Assembly (NCBI GenBank): GCA_945643635.1
Contig: CALZFC010000136.1
Span: forward strand, 394,501 to 458,500
Direction of reading: 5' to 3'
DNA from: Allodiplogaster sudhausi
Lineage: Eukaryota; Nematoda; Chromadorea; Rhabditida; Diplogasteridae
Length of the DNA stretch: 64,000 bases
Numbering within the stretch: the first letter of the stretch is position 1; each line of letters begins with the position of its first letter. Under the pieces are notes generated by a model. It was not told the DNA's origin and did not search any database. It saw nothing but the letters and a program-made list of their open reading frames with translations. Below are positions 54,601 to 64,000 of the stretch, one piece after another. Position numbers and translations under genes: made by a program.

Positions 54601-57600
54601 CGAAGCAAATCAGTTGAAAAACTCGTAGTCATGGACGTATTTCGTCGCGTGGAACCTGTCACTAGTGTTTAATCTTTTTTTTCCAAGGAAACTGCCGAAA
54701 AATAGGCATATTAAACTGAGGGTACTTCCGTCATTTGCGTAAAAATTTATTTCGTCAGTTGCGTCAATTGAGGGAAAAAACAACTTTCGAGTTGATGCAT
54801 CTTTGCGAAAGTTTTTTTTATGGAAGACGCTGGCATGACCATGTACACAATTAGGATGACGTTGCATATAAACGGTTAAGAGATGTTGCGACAGTTAAGG
54901 ATGAAGAGTGGCGACATGCTGAGGCATGTCATCTAAAAGTACATGGGGGTTGATGGCCTTCTTGAGAGGGCGGGGCTGTCATCACAGTTAAGGATGAAGA
55001 GTGGCGACAAGCTGAGGCATGTCATCTAAAAGTACATGGGGGTTGATGGCCTTCTTGAGAGGGCGGGGCTGTCATCACAGTTAAGGATGAAGAGTGGCGA
55101 CAAGCTGAGGCATGCCATCTAAAAGTACATGGGGGTTGATGGCCTTCTTGAGAGGGCGGGGCTGTCACCACAGTTAAGGATGAAGAGTGGCGACAAGCTG
55201 AGGCATGTCATCTAAAAGTACATGGGGGTTGATGGCCTTCTTGAGAGGGCGGGGCTTTCTTTCCTTTCTTTCTGCATCTGCAGAATCAACTCCTAAACGG
55301 GACCATCTCTTTGTTATAGAATGCGAACGAAGATGTTCGGATAGCATAAGAATTTTGAACTCTAGATGTACAACTGGTGGAATCGATCACATATTTTTTT
55401 AATTGAATGGAGAGTTAATCCAATGACTGCATGTTTTATCCAGCGGCGTTGTACTTGAGCTGCGTACACTCGGAGAGAGACGTCATCTGGCGGAGAAAGA
55501 AGTAGAAGAAGCGGAGAACGAATCGGCCGAGGCCAGGGATAATCTCGAAGAGAACAGCGCGGTCATGGGCCAACTCAAACATGACATTCAGAAACTGGAA
55601 TCTCAGATCAGACAAGCTCGCGCCTGCAGGGGAAATGCTCTCGCGAGGTTTGTATTTTTTCCTCTTCATTTCTGCTAGAGAATTTGGTTTCAGGTTCGGA
55701 GAACATGTTCCCAGGATTCTAGATCTTATCAAGGATAACAGTCACAGATTCCAAAAGGAACCACTTGGGCCAGTCGGTTCGAACTTATTTATTTCACTTT
55801 GATTTAAATAATAAGGACATTGATTTGATTGAAGGTTCATATCTGACAATGAGAGAGCCGGCATGGGCATTCGCAGTGGAGGAAGCAGTTGGGCCTTCTC
55901 TCTGCAGCTTCGTTCTGGACAACCAAGCGGACAGGAGAACCTTCGAGCAACTCTTAAGACAACAACAAATTCATGTGCCCAATACTATCGTCGCTAGGTC
56001 TGAAGACTCCTTCTGACCACTTTGATAACTGAAAGTGTAATGTTGATGATAGGAGAGTTATGGTTGTAGGTTCTCATCTCATTCCCACGACACTGACCGC
56101 TTCTCCCCGCCTGCGGAGTGGCCGACTCTCGATCGAGTGCTGCACATCTCGGATCCCACCGTGCGAAACGCCCTGATCGACACCGCCTCCATCGAGTCCA
56201 TTCTGCTCATCGACTCCGACCGGAAAGCACGCGACATTCTCGATGGCAATGTCCGCTTCCTTCCCTCAGTCCCTTGCTATTCCCCACTCCCCCGTCTTCA
56301 CTATTCCCCGCTGTTCAGTGTCCACCCAACGTCAAATTTGCGATGACCCAAGAAGGAGGACGAGGCTACGGGAGGAATGCTGACGGGACTGGCCAGTATC
56401 GATTCTACCCGAATCTCAAGAATGATCGTCGCCCTCAAATGCTCACAGCAACAGACATTTTCGATGAGAAGTTGCCTTAATGACTTGTGTTCTTGATTAA
56501 AGTAGTTCCTTCAGGGCTCTCGAGGATGATCGCCAGCGCCAGCTGCAGCAGATTGAGAGTCTGAAGAAGGAATGCATCCAGGTTAGGCAGCGGGCTCTGC
56601 TTGCGAAGGAAGCAACATTAATTTCAGTTGCAAGCAGAGGCGGCGAAGACTTCGCGATCTCTGCATCTTGCTCAGCGCTCATTGAATGAGACTGTAGAGA
56701 AGATTAGAAGACTCAGTTACGAGAAGAACAAATTGGCACGGCAACTCGAGCAGCTGGATGAGAAGGACGACGACGGAATCCTTGCCAATCTGGTCTCGTT
56801 CTCTTCCTTTTTCTTAACTCAGCTAATCAGATTGACATTGCAGAGAGAAAGCAAAGAGGAGACACTGAAGAAGCTGGAGGAAGCGAAGAATGATAAGAAG
56901 GATCTCATGGAAGATCTGAAGAGGGCGAGTGAGCGGGTACAAGTTGCCTTCGACCTCTTCCAGGAAGCGAATGTTGAGATTCATAATATTGTCAAGGATC
57001 TGGATCCTCTTCAGGTCAGTTCGCGTCTTTTCAAGATCAACTTGTTCTTATATAACTTGCTAAAACGTTTAGCAAAGAAGCGATGTTCTGAGGAAGGAAA
57101 TCGATGCATTGGATATGAAGTATGAGCAAATGTCTGCGAAGAGCAAGCAGATTGCGCAGAAGATTGAAGAGGTTTGTGGAGTCGGTACAAGGCTCAAAAT
57201 TCATTGAATCTATATCAAATTGTCTTTGATGAGGATTTTTCAAATTAAAGTTTGACACTCGGGATACTCGTCTTGAACGTCTTTGTGAAGAGAGGGAGGC
57301 GGAGGCGTTAGAAACGACGAAGAATGGACTCATTCCTCCCCCAACCGGCATCTCGGACCCTCCCAGCTTGGAAGATCCAAGTTTCCCCCAGGCATCGACT
57401 GGAGAACTCAAGGAGCTCTATGAGAAGCAAGAGCGCAAGATTGAATTGGCTGAGAAAGTGTAAGTCTTTTTACGTTCTCACTCAGACCGTGTGAGAATAG
57501 ATATTCTTCAGGAGGTTGCTGAAAAAGCCCGTTACAGAAGAACAGTTCCAGCAGATGAGACAGTCTTTTCTGCAAGGGAAGAAGTACATCAAGCGATTGG

Positions 57601-58627
57601 AATACATTGAGCAGGTCTGGGAGAGGGAGGAGGAGAGGGGAAGTGATGCTAAGAAGTGGAAGAGGGAGGAGGGTGGGTTAGATGACAAGTGCTGTTTAGA
57701 AGCTGAAGGAGTGCGTGAGTCTTCGCGAGCAACGCTTCCCGATAATGCGCCACTCCATCACCAGACGCCTCAAGGACTCTTTCTGCAAACTCATGGCCAT
57801 CAGGGGGTACCAAGGCGAGCTCAGAGTGCGTCCTCTTCCAGCATGTTCTCCTCACTTTTCGGCTCTTCTCTTACTCTCTCCCTCTCTCTCTCTCTCTCCC
57901 TCTCTCTCCCCCCCCCCCTCTCTCTCCCTCTCTCTCTCTCTCTTCCTGTTTGCCTCTCGCGCATTCTCATCCGTCTCTTTCTGTGTCTCATTCTCTCCTT
58001 ATTCCTCAGGTACGCAACGAAGCGAAGTCAATCGACATCCAAGTTCTGACCCACAAGCAAAGTAGAGAAAGAAAGCGTCGTTCGAACACAGATGTTCAGC
58101 AAGACTTAAAGGGTTTGTGGAGCTGGATTAGTTACTGCAATCCGACGTCTCTCTGGTTCTCCTCTTATCGCTTTCGCTTTACTCTACTTCTCTTCCTCCC
58201 TCCCTCGTTCTTCATCATTCTCTCTCTCTCTCACTCTCTCTATCTCTCTCTGTCTCTTTTCTCTCGTAGGTCTGTCTGGCGGCGAGCGATCATACACGAC
58301 AGCATGTTTCATCATGTCCCTCTGGGAGGTCATGGAGGCTCCCTTCCGTTGTATGGATGAGTTCGATGTCTTCATGGATATGGTCAATCGAAAGGTGCAG
58401 TAATCAACAACGAGTATCAATGCATTTTGTCTTGTTCAATTTAATCTTATTTCCTTTCTGTCTGTATTTTTTTATTATTTTTTGAGATTGTAATGGACTT
58501 GCTCGTGAAGTTGGCGACCGAGGAGTTTTCGTACTCTCAGTTCATCTTCTTCACTCCTCAAGGAATTCGCGAGCTAGGTAAGCGCAATCGGGTGCAGGTC
58601 TTTGAAATGCCCAAAGTAAGGGGATGA
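51656..58627 (+). CDS. SMC6: SMC6, structural maintenance of chromosomes protein 6
   Basis: ATPase core of the SMC5/6 complex in DNA repair and replication-fork stability. The ATG at 51656 leads an acidic/basic tail. Walker [16 protein letters not shown] is split by an intron (about 52050-52250), followed by [34 protein letters not shown] (about 52730-52800) matches the SMC6 NPVSVLTQEMSKQFL region. Coiled-coil exons run 53680-54535 and 55440-55650. The hinge reads [31 protein letters not shown] and [15 protein letters not shown] (about 55690-56240). The C-terminal coil runs 56515-57640. The signature [19 protein letters not shown] and Walker [16 protein letters not shown] lie at about 58270-58395. 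The last exon gives [12 protein letters not shown] and ends at 58627. Introns carry pentamer/hexamer pyrimidine tracts, a 93-bp tandem array and (CT)n. It appears complete, about 1,050 residues. Confidence 0.95.
52855..53572. repeat. Pyrimidine pentamer/hexamer mosaic in an SMC6 intron
   Basis: Alternating blocks of (TTTCC)n, (TTCTC)n, (CTTTTC)n and (CCCTTT)n, each uniform internally with abrupt switches (for example near 53070, 53180 and 53330). Entirely C/T on the transcript strand. Confidence 0.95.
54895..55256. repeat. 93-bp tandem repeat, about 3.9 copies, in an SMC6 intron
   Basis: Units start at 54895, 54988, 55081 and 55174 and contain GATGAAGAGTGGCGACA, GTCATCTAAAAGTACATGG and GAGGGCGGGGCTGTCA. 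Copies differ by only a few bases. The unit is not low-complexity, unlike other repeats here. Confidence 0.95.
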
Positions 58628-58675
58628 TTTGATTCCTCCCTTTCTCTCTGTCTCCCTTCCACCTTCCCTCTCCCC

Positions 58676-58720
<45 letters not shown>

Positions 58721-59328
58721 CCCTTTTGAAGTTCCCGCTTTCTATTGTATAGAGCCGCATTATATTCACTTCTACTTGCAAGTCCTTCTTAAAATTCTCG
58801 TTTGTAATGCATTGTTAGGTGTTGTACTCGTTTGAACTGCTTTGTTAATTCTAGAAGATTTCATTCGACCGTGTCCTTTTTACTACCATTCCATCGATTT
58901 ATAAGAGTATTATTATTCTTTCGTTCTAGCTTTTATTTCTCTTTAATTATAGAAGTCAAATACTGGTGTTGAACAGTAGGCCGTTGACGATTTAAATTCG
59001 GTTGTTAACTTGCTTTAAATTCCACCCTGTGCTTGAAATGTGCGATTTCGCGTAGATTCGGGTGCAGAAAAATGTGCTAACCTTAAGTGAGAAGTTGGTG
59101 ATGTTACTTCTTGCTTATTTCTTCAATCCGTCGATTCTGGGATTTGCAGTTAACTATTTTCTTCGCTGTCGCAGTGTAATAAATGTAAACAAAATCGTTT
59201 CTTGAACGAGAATGTCTTTGGTATGCTGCCAGTTTATTTCTACTTTGAAATGAGAAGAAAGTGAAGATTTGTCGCAAGAAGGGTGTTTGGGTTGGGGAGA
59301 GTTGATTATGCAGTTGCAGCTGGGCAGA
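58628..59328. other. Spacer between SMC6 and INTS7
   Basis: Holds a (CT)n run (58679-58715) and AT-rich sequence with the INTS7 promoter side. No exon is supported. Confidence 0.5.
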
Positions 59329-59692
59329 ATGGATGGGCCTGCTCTCGGCTCTTCTAGTGGACTCGTCATTGAAAATTTTAACAGAGGTCGCTTTTCTTGC
59401 TGTTTGAAATGTCGAAACAATATGTGTTGAGGACTTCGATCTCGGCTTCTCAGTGAGCAGCTGGCTACTGTGGCGAGTACGGTAGCTCTGCTGGAGACTC
59501 ACTCCTTCCCGCAACTGGTCAACACTATCATCGTGCGTCTCATCGATGTCTTCCATGACGGGTTTGCACTCCTCGTGGCAAGTTATTTCGTTCTTTTTTT
59601 ACCTCGTTTCTAGGTCGAACAGCATTCGGGCGGCTATCAGCCGGGTATTGGGAGAATGCCGAAGCCAACTTCGATTCGTATTCTCAGTCAGC

Positions 59693-59766
<74 letters not shown>

Positions 59767-60853
59767 TTCTCTCTCTCTATCTCTCATTCTCTCTCTCCTC
59801 TCAAGGTTCACGTGGTCCTCCGCCGATTACTGAACCTCTCTCACTCGAATGACCCGAAGGCACGAGCTCTGATGCTGGTCGCTCTGTCCAACTTGGCTCC
59901 GCTTGCTGCGGACAATAAGCAAGTGAGAGGATCCTCTTCCTTGTCCATTGTCTCTTCGTCTCTTCTGGCTGTCCTTGCAGGCTCAACACGTCGTGTTGGA
60001 GGCGCTAAACAGTGCCCACGACTGTGAATTTGAAGGAGCGTGCTCGGCTGTGGGAGCCTTCGCTTTGGAATGCATGTATGGACTGTCTGGTTCATTTTTC
60101 TCTGGTGTATTCTTTCATCTATTTGCAGCGAGTTTTCTTCAACTGTTTTGAATGAGCTGTCTGGCCATCTCTGCTCGAGCGCGACCAGCGTGGAGAGAAA
60201 GGTCATTCTACTTCCCTGAAGATGAAAAGGAAAGGGGGAGATTGCAGACCCAGCTCGTGTCGCTTATCGGAGGGATGCGTGCAAACCAGGAAACCATCGA
60301 TGCCATCTTTGAAGTGGGCGCTTCTCTTTTGGAGACCAACACGAATCCAACGGTTCGCTTCTCATTCCAATCATTGTTTTGTGATTGCAAGTGAGGTCCT
60401 GATGTCTCTGCTTGCAGTTTGTTTGCACTCTCCTGTCCTCCCTTACTCATTTAGCTGCTAGAACGCGATTTGTCATCCCTAGACAGGTTTGTCTTTTGAA
60501 TATTTCCTGGATGGCATAAACTGTAGTCCGTTCTGTGTCAGCTAAGTCTGCTGCTCTCTGTCATCTCTTCTGCTGCAATCTCGCCTTCTCTCACACTTCT
60601 CGCTCTCCGCCAATTGACTCTCCTCGCTCGCCACCCTCATCTTTGGAATCAAGATCACGTTAAGGTTAGAATGAATATATTTGTAATTCCTGCTGTGTTC
60701 AAGAACTGAAGTCGTTGCAGTGTCTGGCAGACTACCGAGTGGTTTGCAGTGAAAGGGAAGAGACTGCGTGTGCCTGGCTCTCCGCCCTCGCCGTGCTGTC
60801 TCGCCAGCCCCTCCTTGAGCAGATCCCTTACTTGGCTGGTCAGTCTTTAACTT

Positions 60854-60888
<35 letters not shown>

Positions 60889-61565
60889 ATCTTTTCTCTT
60901 CATCTCTCTCTCGTATTTTGCAGGGGCACTGTCTCAGTTGTCCTCTCTGTACGGTGAGGCGAGTCTGAATGAGAGGGTGTGCTTCCTCGACTTCTCTGTC
61001 AACCTTTTTCTACTCAGCGGGGACTCCCTTCATCGTGATTCTCTTCTCAATTCCATCGTTTCCACTCTCGCTCTCTCCCACTCTCCTTCCAATGCTCGTC
61101 GAGTTAGCTCCTGTCCCTGTTATCCTTTTCTTTCTTTCTCTCTATGCTTCCCTTGAGTTGTGTCGATTGGCTGGTCGGTTCCTGTGTAGTCGTGAAGTGG
61201 ATGACAAGCTGGCGACGGAGGCAGTGCAGTCGATCTGTGCAGTGAGAGGGGCGTCGGAGGGGGCAGGGGGGTCGGGGGAGTTGCTTGAGCTGTTTTGTCT
61301 GCTCGCGCACTCCCGCGAGTGTCTGGCTGGCCCCCTCTCCGAGTGGTCGGCTGCCAGGCTCTCCTCCGGCTGCTCCACTCAGCTCCCTCTCGCCGTCCTT
61401 CTTCTCTGCCGTCCTGGCAGAGATCTCCCTCTCTCTACTTCCTCTCTCTCCTCTCTCCACTTCCGAAGTGATCTCGAAAGATATGATGCAGCTCGAGCTG
61501 CCTTCCGCACCGGCCACTGGAAGGATATAGCTCTCCCCCTCTTGCAACAATGCTCCGACCAGGTT

Positions 61566-61616
<51 letters not shown>

Positions 61617-62473
61617 CAGAGTCTATCCTGGCAATGCCGTGGGTGGTTGTGTGCCGTGCGTGGGTTGGCAGGAAGTCAGCCATCGACCTTCTCGGTGTCT
61701 GACATGATGGAATCCTCTCATCATCTCCGCTTGGCCAAGGATCTGTTAGAGGTTTTGTTTTCGTTTGGCTGGGACTCCTTGAGTAGCATGAATTGCAGAG
61801 AGTGAATGGGGGCCCCTCCCCTCGCCCTCCTCCTTTTCCCGCCCGATTCGTCCGCGCGCTACTCACTTCACGAGAAGCTGAGTCAGACCTCTCTTCCTTC
61901 TTTCAGCCTCTTTCTTTCTCTTCGTCTCTCTCCCCTTACTCTCAGCCTCTTTCTCTCTCTTCGTCTCTCTACCCTTCTTCTTCTCTCTCCCCTCTCTCAT
62001 CTTCTTTCTCTCTCTTCGTCTCTCTCCCCTCTCTCACCATCAGCCTCTATCTCTCTCTTCTTCTCTCCCCTCTCTTTGTCTCCAACCCACTTGAGCCTGT
62101 TTCTGTCTTCAGACTACAGCTTCTGTCTTCTTTGTCAACCATCACGAGTCTGGGTCCCTGTCTCAGTCGACTGAATGCGTCGCGCATGGTTCATGACGCG
62201 ACTGAAGCGGCAGCGCGTGGTCTGGGAGCAGCGGAAGAGGAGTGGGCGGAGCTAGGGAGGAGATGTCTGGACGCGGATGAGGAGAGTCTCTCCGCCCTCT
62301 CCATGATGCAAGCTGCCGTCTCCGCTCTTCGCCACGCTCTCCTCTGTCTCGGCCAGCCAACTCCTCCTCCGTTAGTCCATCTCTGTCTTCACTCTCGTCT
62401 CTCTCGCATTCCTTTCTTCTTCCCTTTCACGCATTCTTGTTTCTCCTTCTTTTCTACTTCCCCGTTCTCTCTT

Positions 62474-62506
<33 letters not shown>

Positions 62507-64000
62507 CTCTTTATCATGCTGCAACTGTTTCCACCTTGAGGCCAATGAACGTTCCTTGCGTGTCTGGAGGTGCGACTTCCACGATGGAAAGAAGTGTAGT
62601 GGTGTGGGCAGCAGCGAGTGCTCAGAACTTGGCTGGTCGGGGGGAAGAAGTGACTGAAGAGGTGAGAAGGAGGAAGTGACCGGTGAGATGAGTTTACGGG
62701 AGAGTGTTGCAGATGCTGGCTCATCTCTTGAATATCATGAAGACTCTCTATCTCCGGCCGCTCTTTCTCCCTCGTTTCTTCTTTCAACAAATGAGGAATA
62801 CTAATATTCAGGTTGCTTTGCTTGGACTGCACTCCTATTATATCCTTATACTTTGTTACTTAGATAGAATTACAATGGCATAATTGCATATATTTTTTGT
62901 ATGCTTCTTCTTGAGTTGACTGTATCTCCTGGAGTGGATGGCGAGGTGTCAGTTCGGAGTGGACAACCGATTCCTCTCCGAGTGGACGGGGTGATTTCTG
63001 GGAGAGACGCGGTCTCTTGCGAGTTCATTATCATCTCCACCCGAATTCATTTCTACAATGCTTCCGGGGTACCTTTTCTATTTATTCCTTCCGTCCGATA
63101 AGTTGGTCGGTTCTTTGGCATTTAAGACCAGTATAGGAATGACCTGCCTGTTCTTTCTAATTGAAATATTGCGAGTGGAAGTGGAACATTGATTAATCCT
63201 AACCTAATTTCCTATCCGCCCATGCCGCTCCCAGTTGCTATTCCATCCAGAGGTGTCAACGAGCCCAACATTTTTGGGCCGGCCCGGCCCGTCGGGCCCA
63301 AGGTCTGGGCCGGCCCGGCCCGAGCGATTTCCGGGCCCTAGAATTTTGTGCCCGGCCCGGCCCGTGAGCCCGTTTGAGCCCGATTTTCAAAAATTGTGGA
63401 GGAAAACATGTCCGGCGACCTAAAGAATATTTTGAAATTCAGTATTTTTCATGTTCATGCTATGTATATTAATTTTAATGTATATTAGAAAACGTTTTAG
63501 GAGAAAAATGAACAAATGAAGAAAGTTTTGCACTTAAAAGTGCCACCAGTCGTCTTGACTGGATGACATCGTGTGCTAATCGGGCCGGTCCAACTTTTTT
63601 GGGCCCGGCCCGGGGCCCTGGGAAGTTGGGCCGGGCCGGGCCGTTGACACCTCTGATTCCATCTCAATGTTCGTGATCAATTACGGTGGTGCGCGTTAAA
63701 AATACCTTTTAGATTCCTTGAGTTTGTTTTATTATTGAGAATTAAGCTTTAAAATTTATTTGTTTTCATCTCTTATTTTCTTTCAGAAGGACTACAAGGA
63801 AAAGCGGACGGTGGAAACTGAGAAGGGCTGTTTCTTCTCTGCTCAATTCTTGTTCACCTTTAACGAGGTCATACCTGTAATTGTTTGCTCGTTATCTCAA
63901 GGACAATTTTTTAGCATTTAAAAGTTTACAGATACGATTTCAGTCCGCTCAAGTCGATTTCACGGTTGAAGTCGTCGATTCTGTTCGTCGGAAATGTTGG
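59329..64000 (+). CDS. INTS7: Integrator complex subunit 7, 3' end outside window
   Basis: HEAT/ARM-repeat subunit of the Integrator complex, which cleaves nascent snRNA and paused transcripts. The ATG at 59329 opens MDGPALGSSSGLVIENFNRG, joining LRSRLLSEQLATVASTVALL and FPQLVNTIIVRLIDVFHD, parallel to human GLRSGKLGEQCEAVVRFPRLF and LKLADVF. Helical repeats follow: RRLLNLSHSNDPKARALML (about 59820), ALSNLAPLAADNKQ, EGACSAVGAFALEC, ETIDAIFEVGASLLETN, ACAWLSALAVLSRQPLLEQI and NERVCFLDFSVNLFLLSGD. The C-terminal beta region gives LELTVSPGVDGEVSVRSGQ and AVSCEFIIISTRIHFYNASG (about 62910-63070), then TVETEKGCFFSAQFLFTFNE and SAQVDFTVEVVDS at the right edge. These match the SxPG, STQFLLNF and HNITVESSVKD parts of INTS7. 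Many introns contain (CT)n right before the acceptor (59694-59800, 60855-60920, 61566-61617). A hAT-type MITE sits in one of the last introns. Confidence 0.9.
63248..63655. mobile_element. 408-bp hAT-type MITE with 8-bp TSD
   Basis: The ends CAGAGGTGTCAACG and CGTTGACACCTCTG are perfect 14-bp inverted repeats flanked by ATTCCATC at 63240-63247 and 63656-63663. CAGRG-like ends plus an 8-bp duplication are diagnostic of hAT. Subterminal GGGCCGGCCCGGCCCG-type blocks occur at both ends. No coding capacity. It lies in an INTS7 intron. Confidence 0.96.

Overview
This window looks like a gene-dense stretch of a metazoan nuclear genome. Genes are multi-exon, lie on both strands and sit a few hundred bases apart. 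Many introns are only about 45-50 nt. Others are inflated by (CT)n tracts, minisatellites or transposons. The families present are animal-specific: a kinesin-3 motor, a UDP-glucuronosyltransferase, a nuclear hormone receptor, an FMRFamide-type GPCR, Integrator subunit 7 and a PAN/Apple-domain secreted protein. The receptor, the GPCR and the PAN protein have an ecdysozoan or nematode-like flavour, but I cannot name the species. I saw no rRNA, tRNA or CRISPR array. Exon limits come from reading frame, GT/AG sites and remembered family sequences, so they are approximate.

Layout. 1-2287 (-): N-terminal motor domain of a KIF1/unc-104 kinesin, running off the left edge. 2288-8090: mostly non-coding, with two palindromes. 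8095-9048 (+): nitrobindin. 9297-11539 (-): UGT. 12688-13980: long-TIR transposon with a 9-bp target duplication. 14949-17367 (+): nuclear receptor. 17368-20292: CT-rich, with a 300-bp tandem duplication and unidentified exon-like pieces. 20293-27654 (+): secreted proline-rich PAN protein whose intron holds a 3.4-kb array of a 36-bp repeat. 28553-30393 (+): SLC35F6. 30863-33109 (+): mitochondrial-type arginyl-tRNA synthetase. 33596-36197 (-): GPCR. 36520-39770 (-) and 40236-41959 (+): glucosidase II beta and DNAJB11, head-to-head. 42386-44604 (+): USP22-type deubiquitinase. 44967-49332 (-): RNF11. 50269-51373 (-): REXO4. 51656-58627 (+): SMC6. 59329 to the right edge (+): INTS7.

The most striking object is a 3,749-bp element at 45455-49203 inside the RNF11 intron. 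It has inverted termini and a perfect 8-bp target duplication. It carries truncated, frame-broken exon series of two unrelated host genes, CAND1 and cytosolic asparaginyl-tRNA synthetase. Removing it leaves a normal 50-nt intron. This is gene-fragment capture of the Pack-TIR kind. Other mobile DNA sits in introns of INTS7 (408-bp hAT-type MITE) and glucosidase II beta (TA-flanked MITE).

Functionally most genes are housekeeping: ER glycoprotein quality control (PRKCSH, DNAJB11), ubiquitin (USP22, RNF11), genome maintenance (SMC6), RNA processing (INTS7, REXO4) and mitochondrial translation (RARS2). Signalling and detoxification genes (GPCR, nuclear receptor, UGT) lie among them. The only adjacent pair with an obvious shared job is PRKCSH/DNAJB11, which shares one short promoter region.
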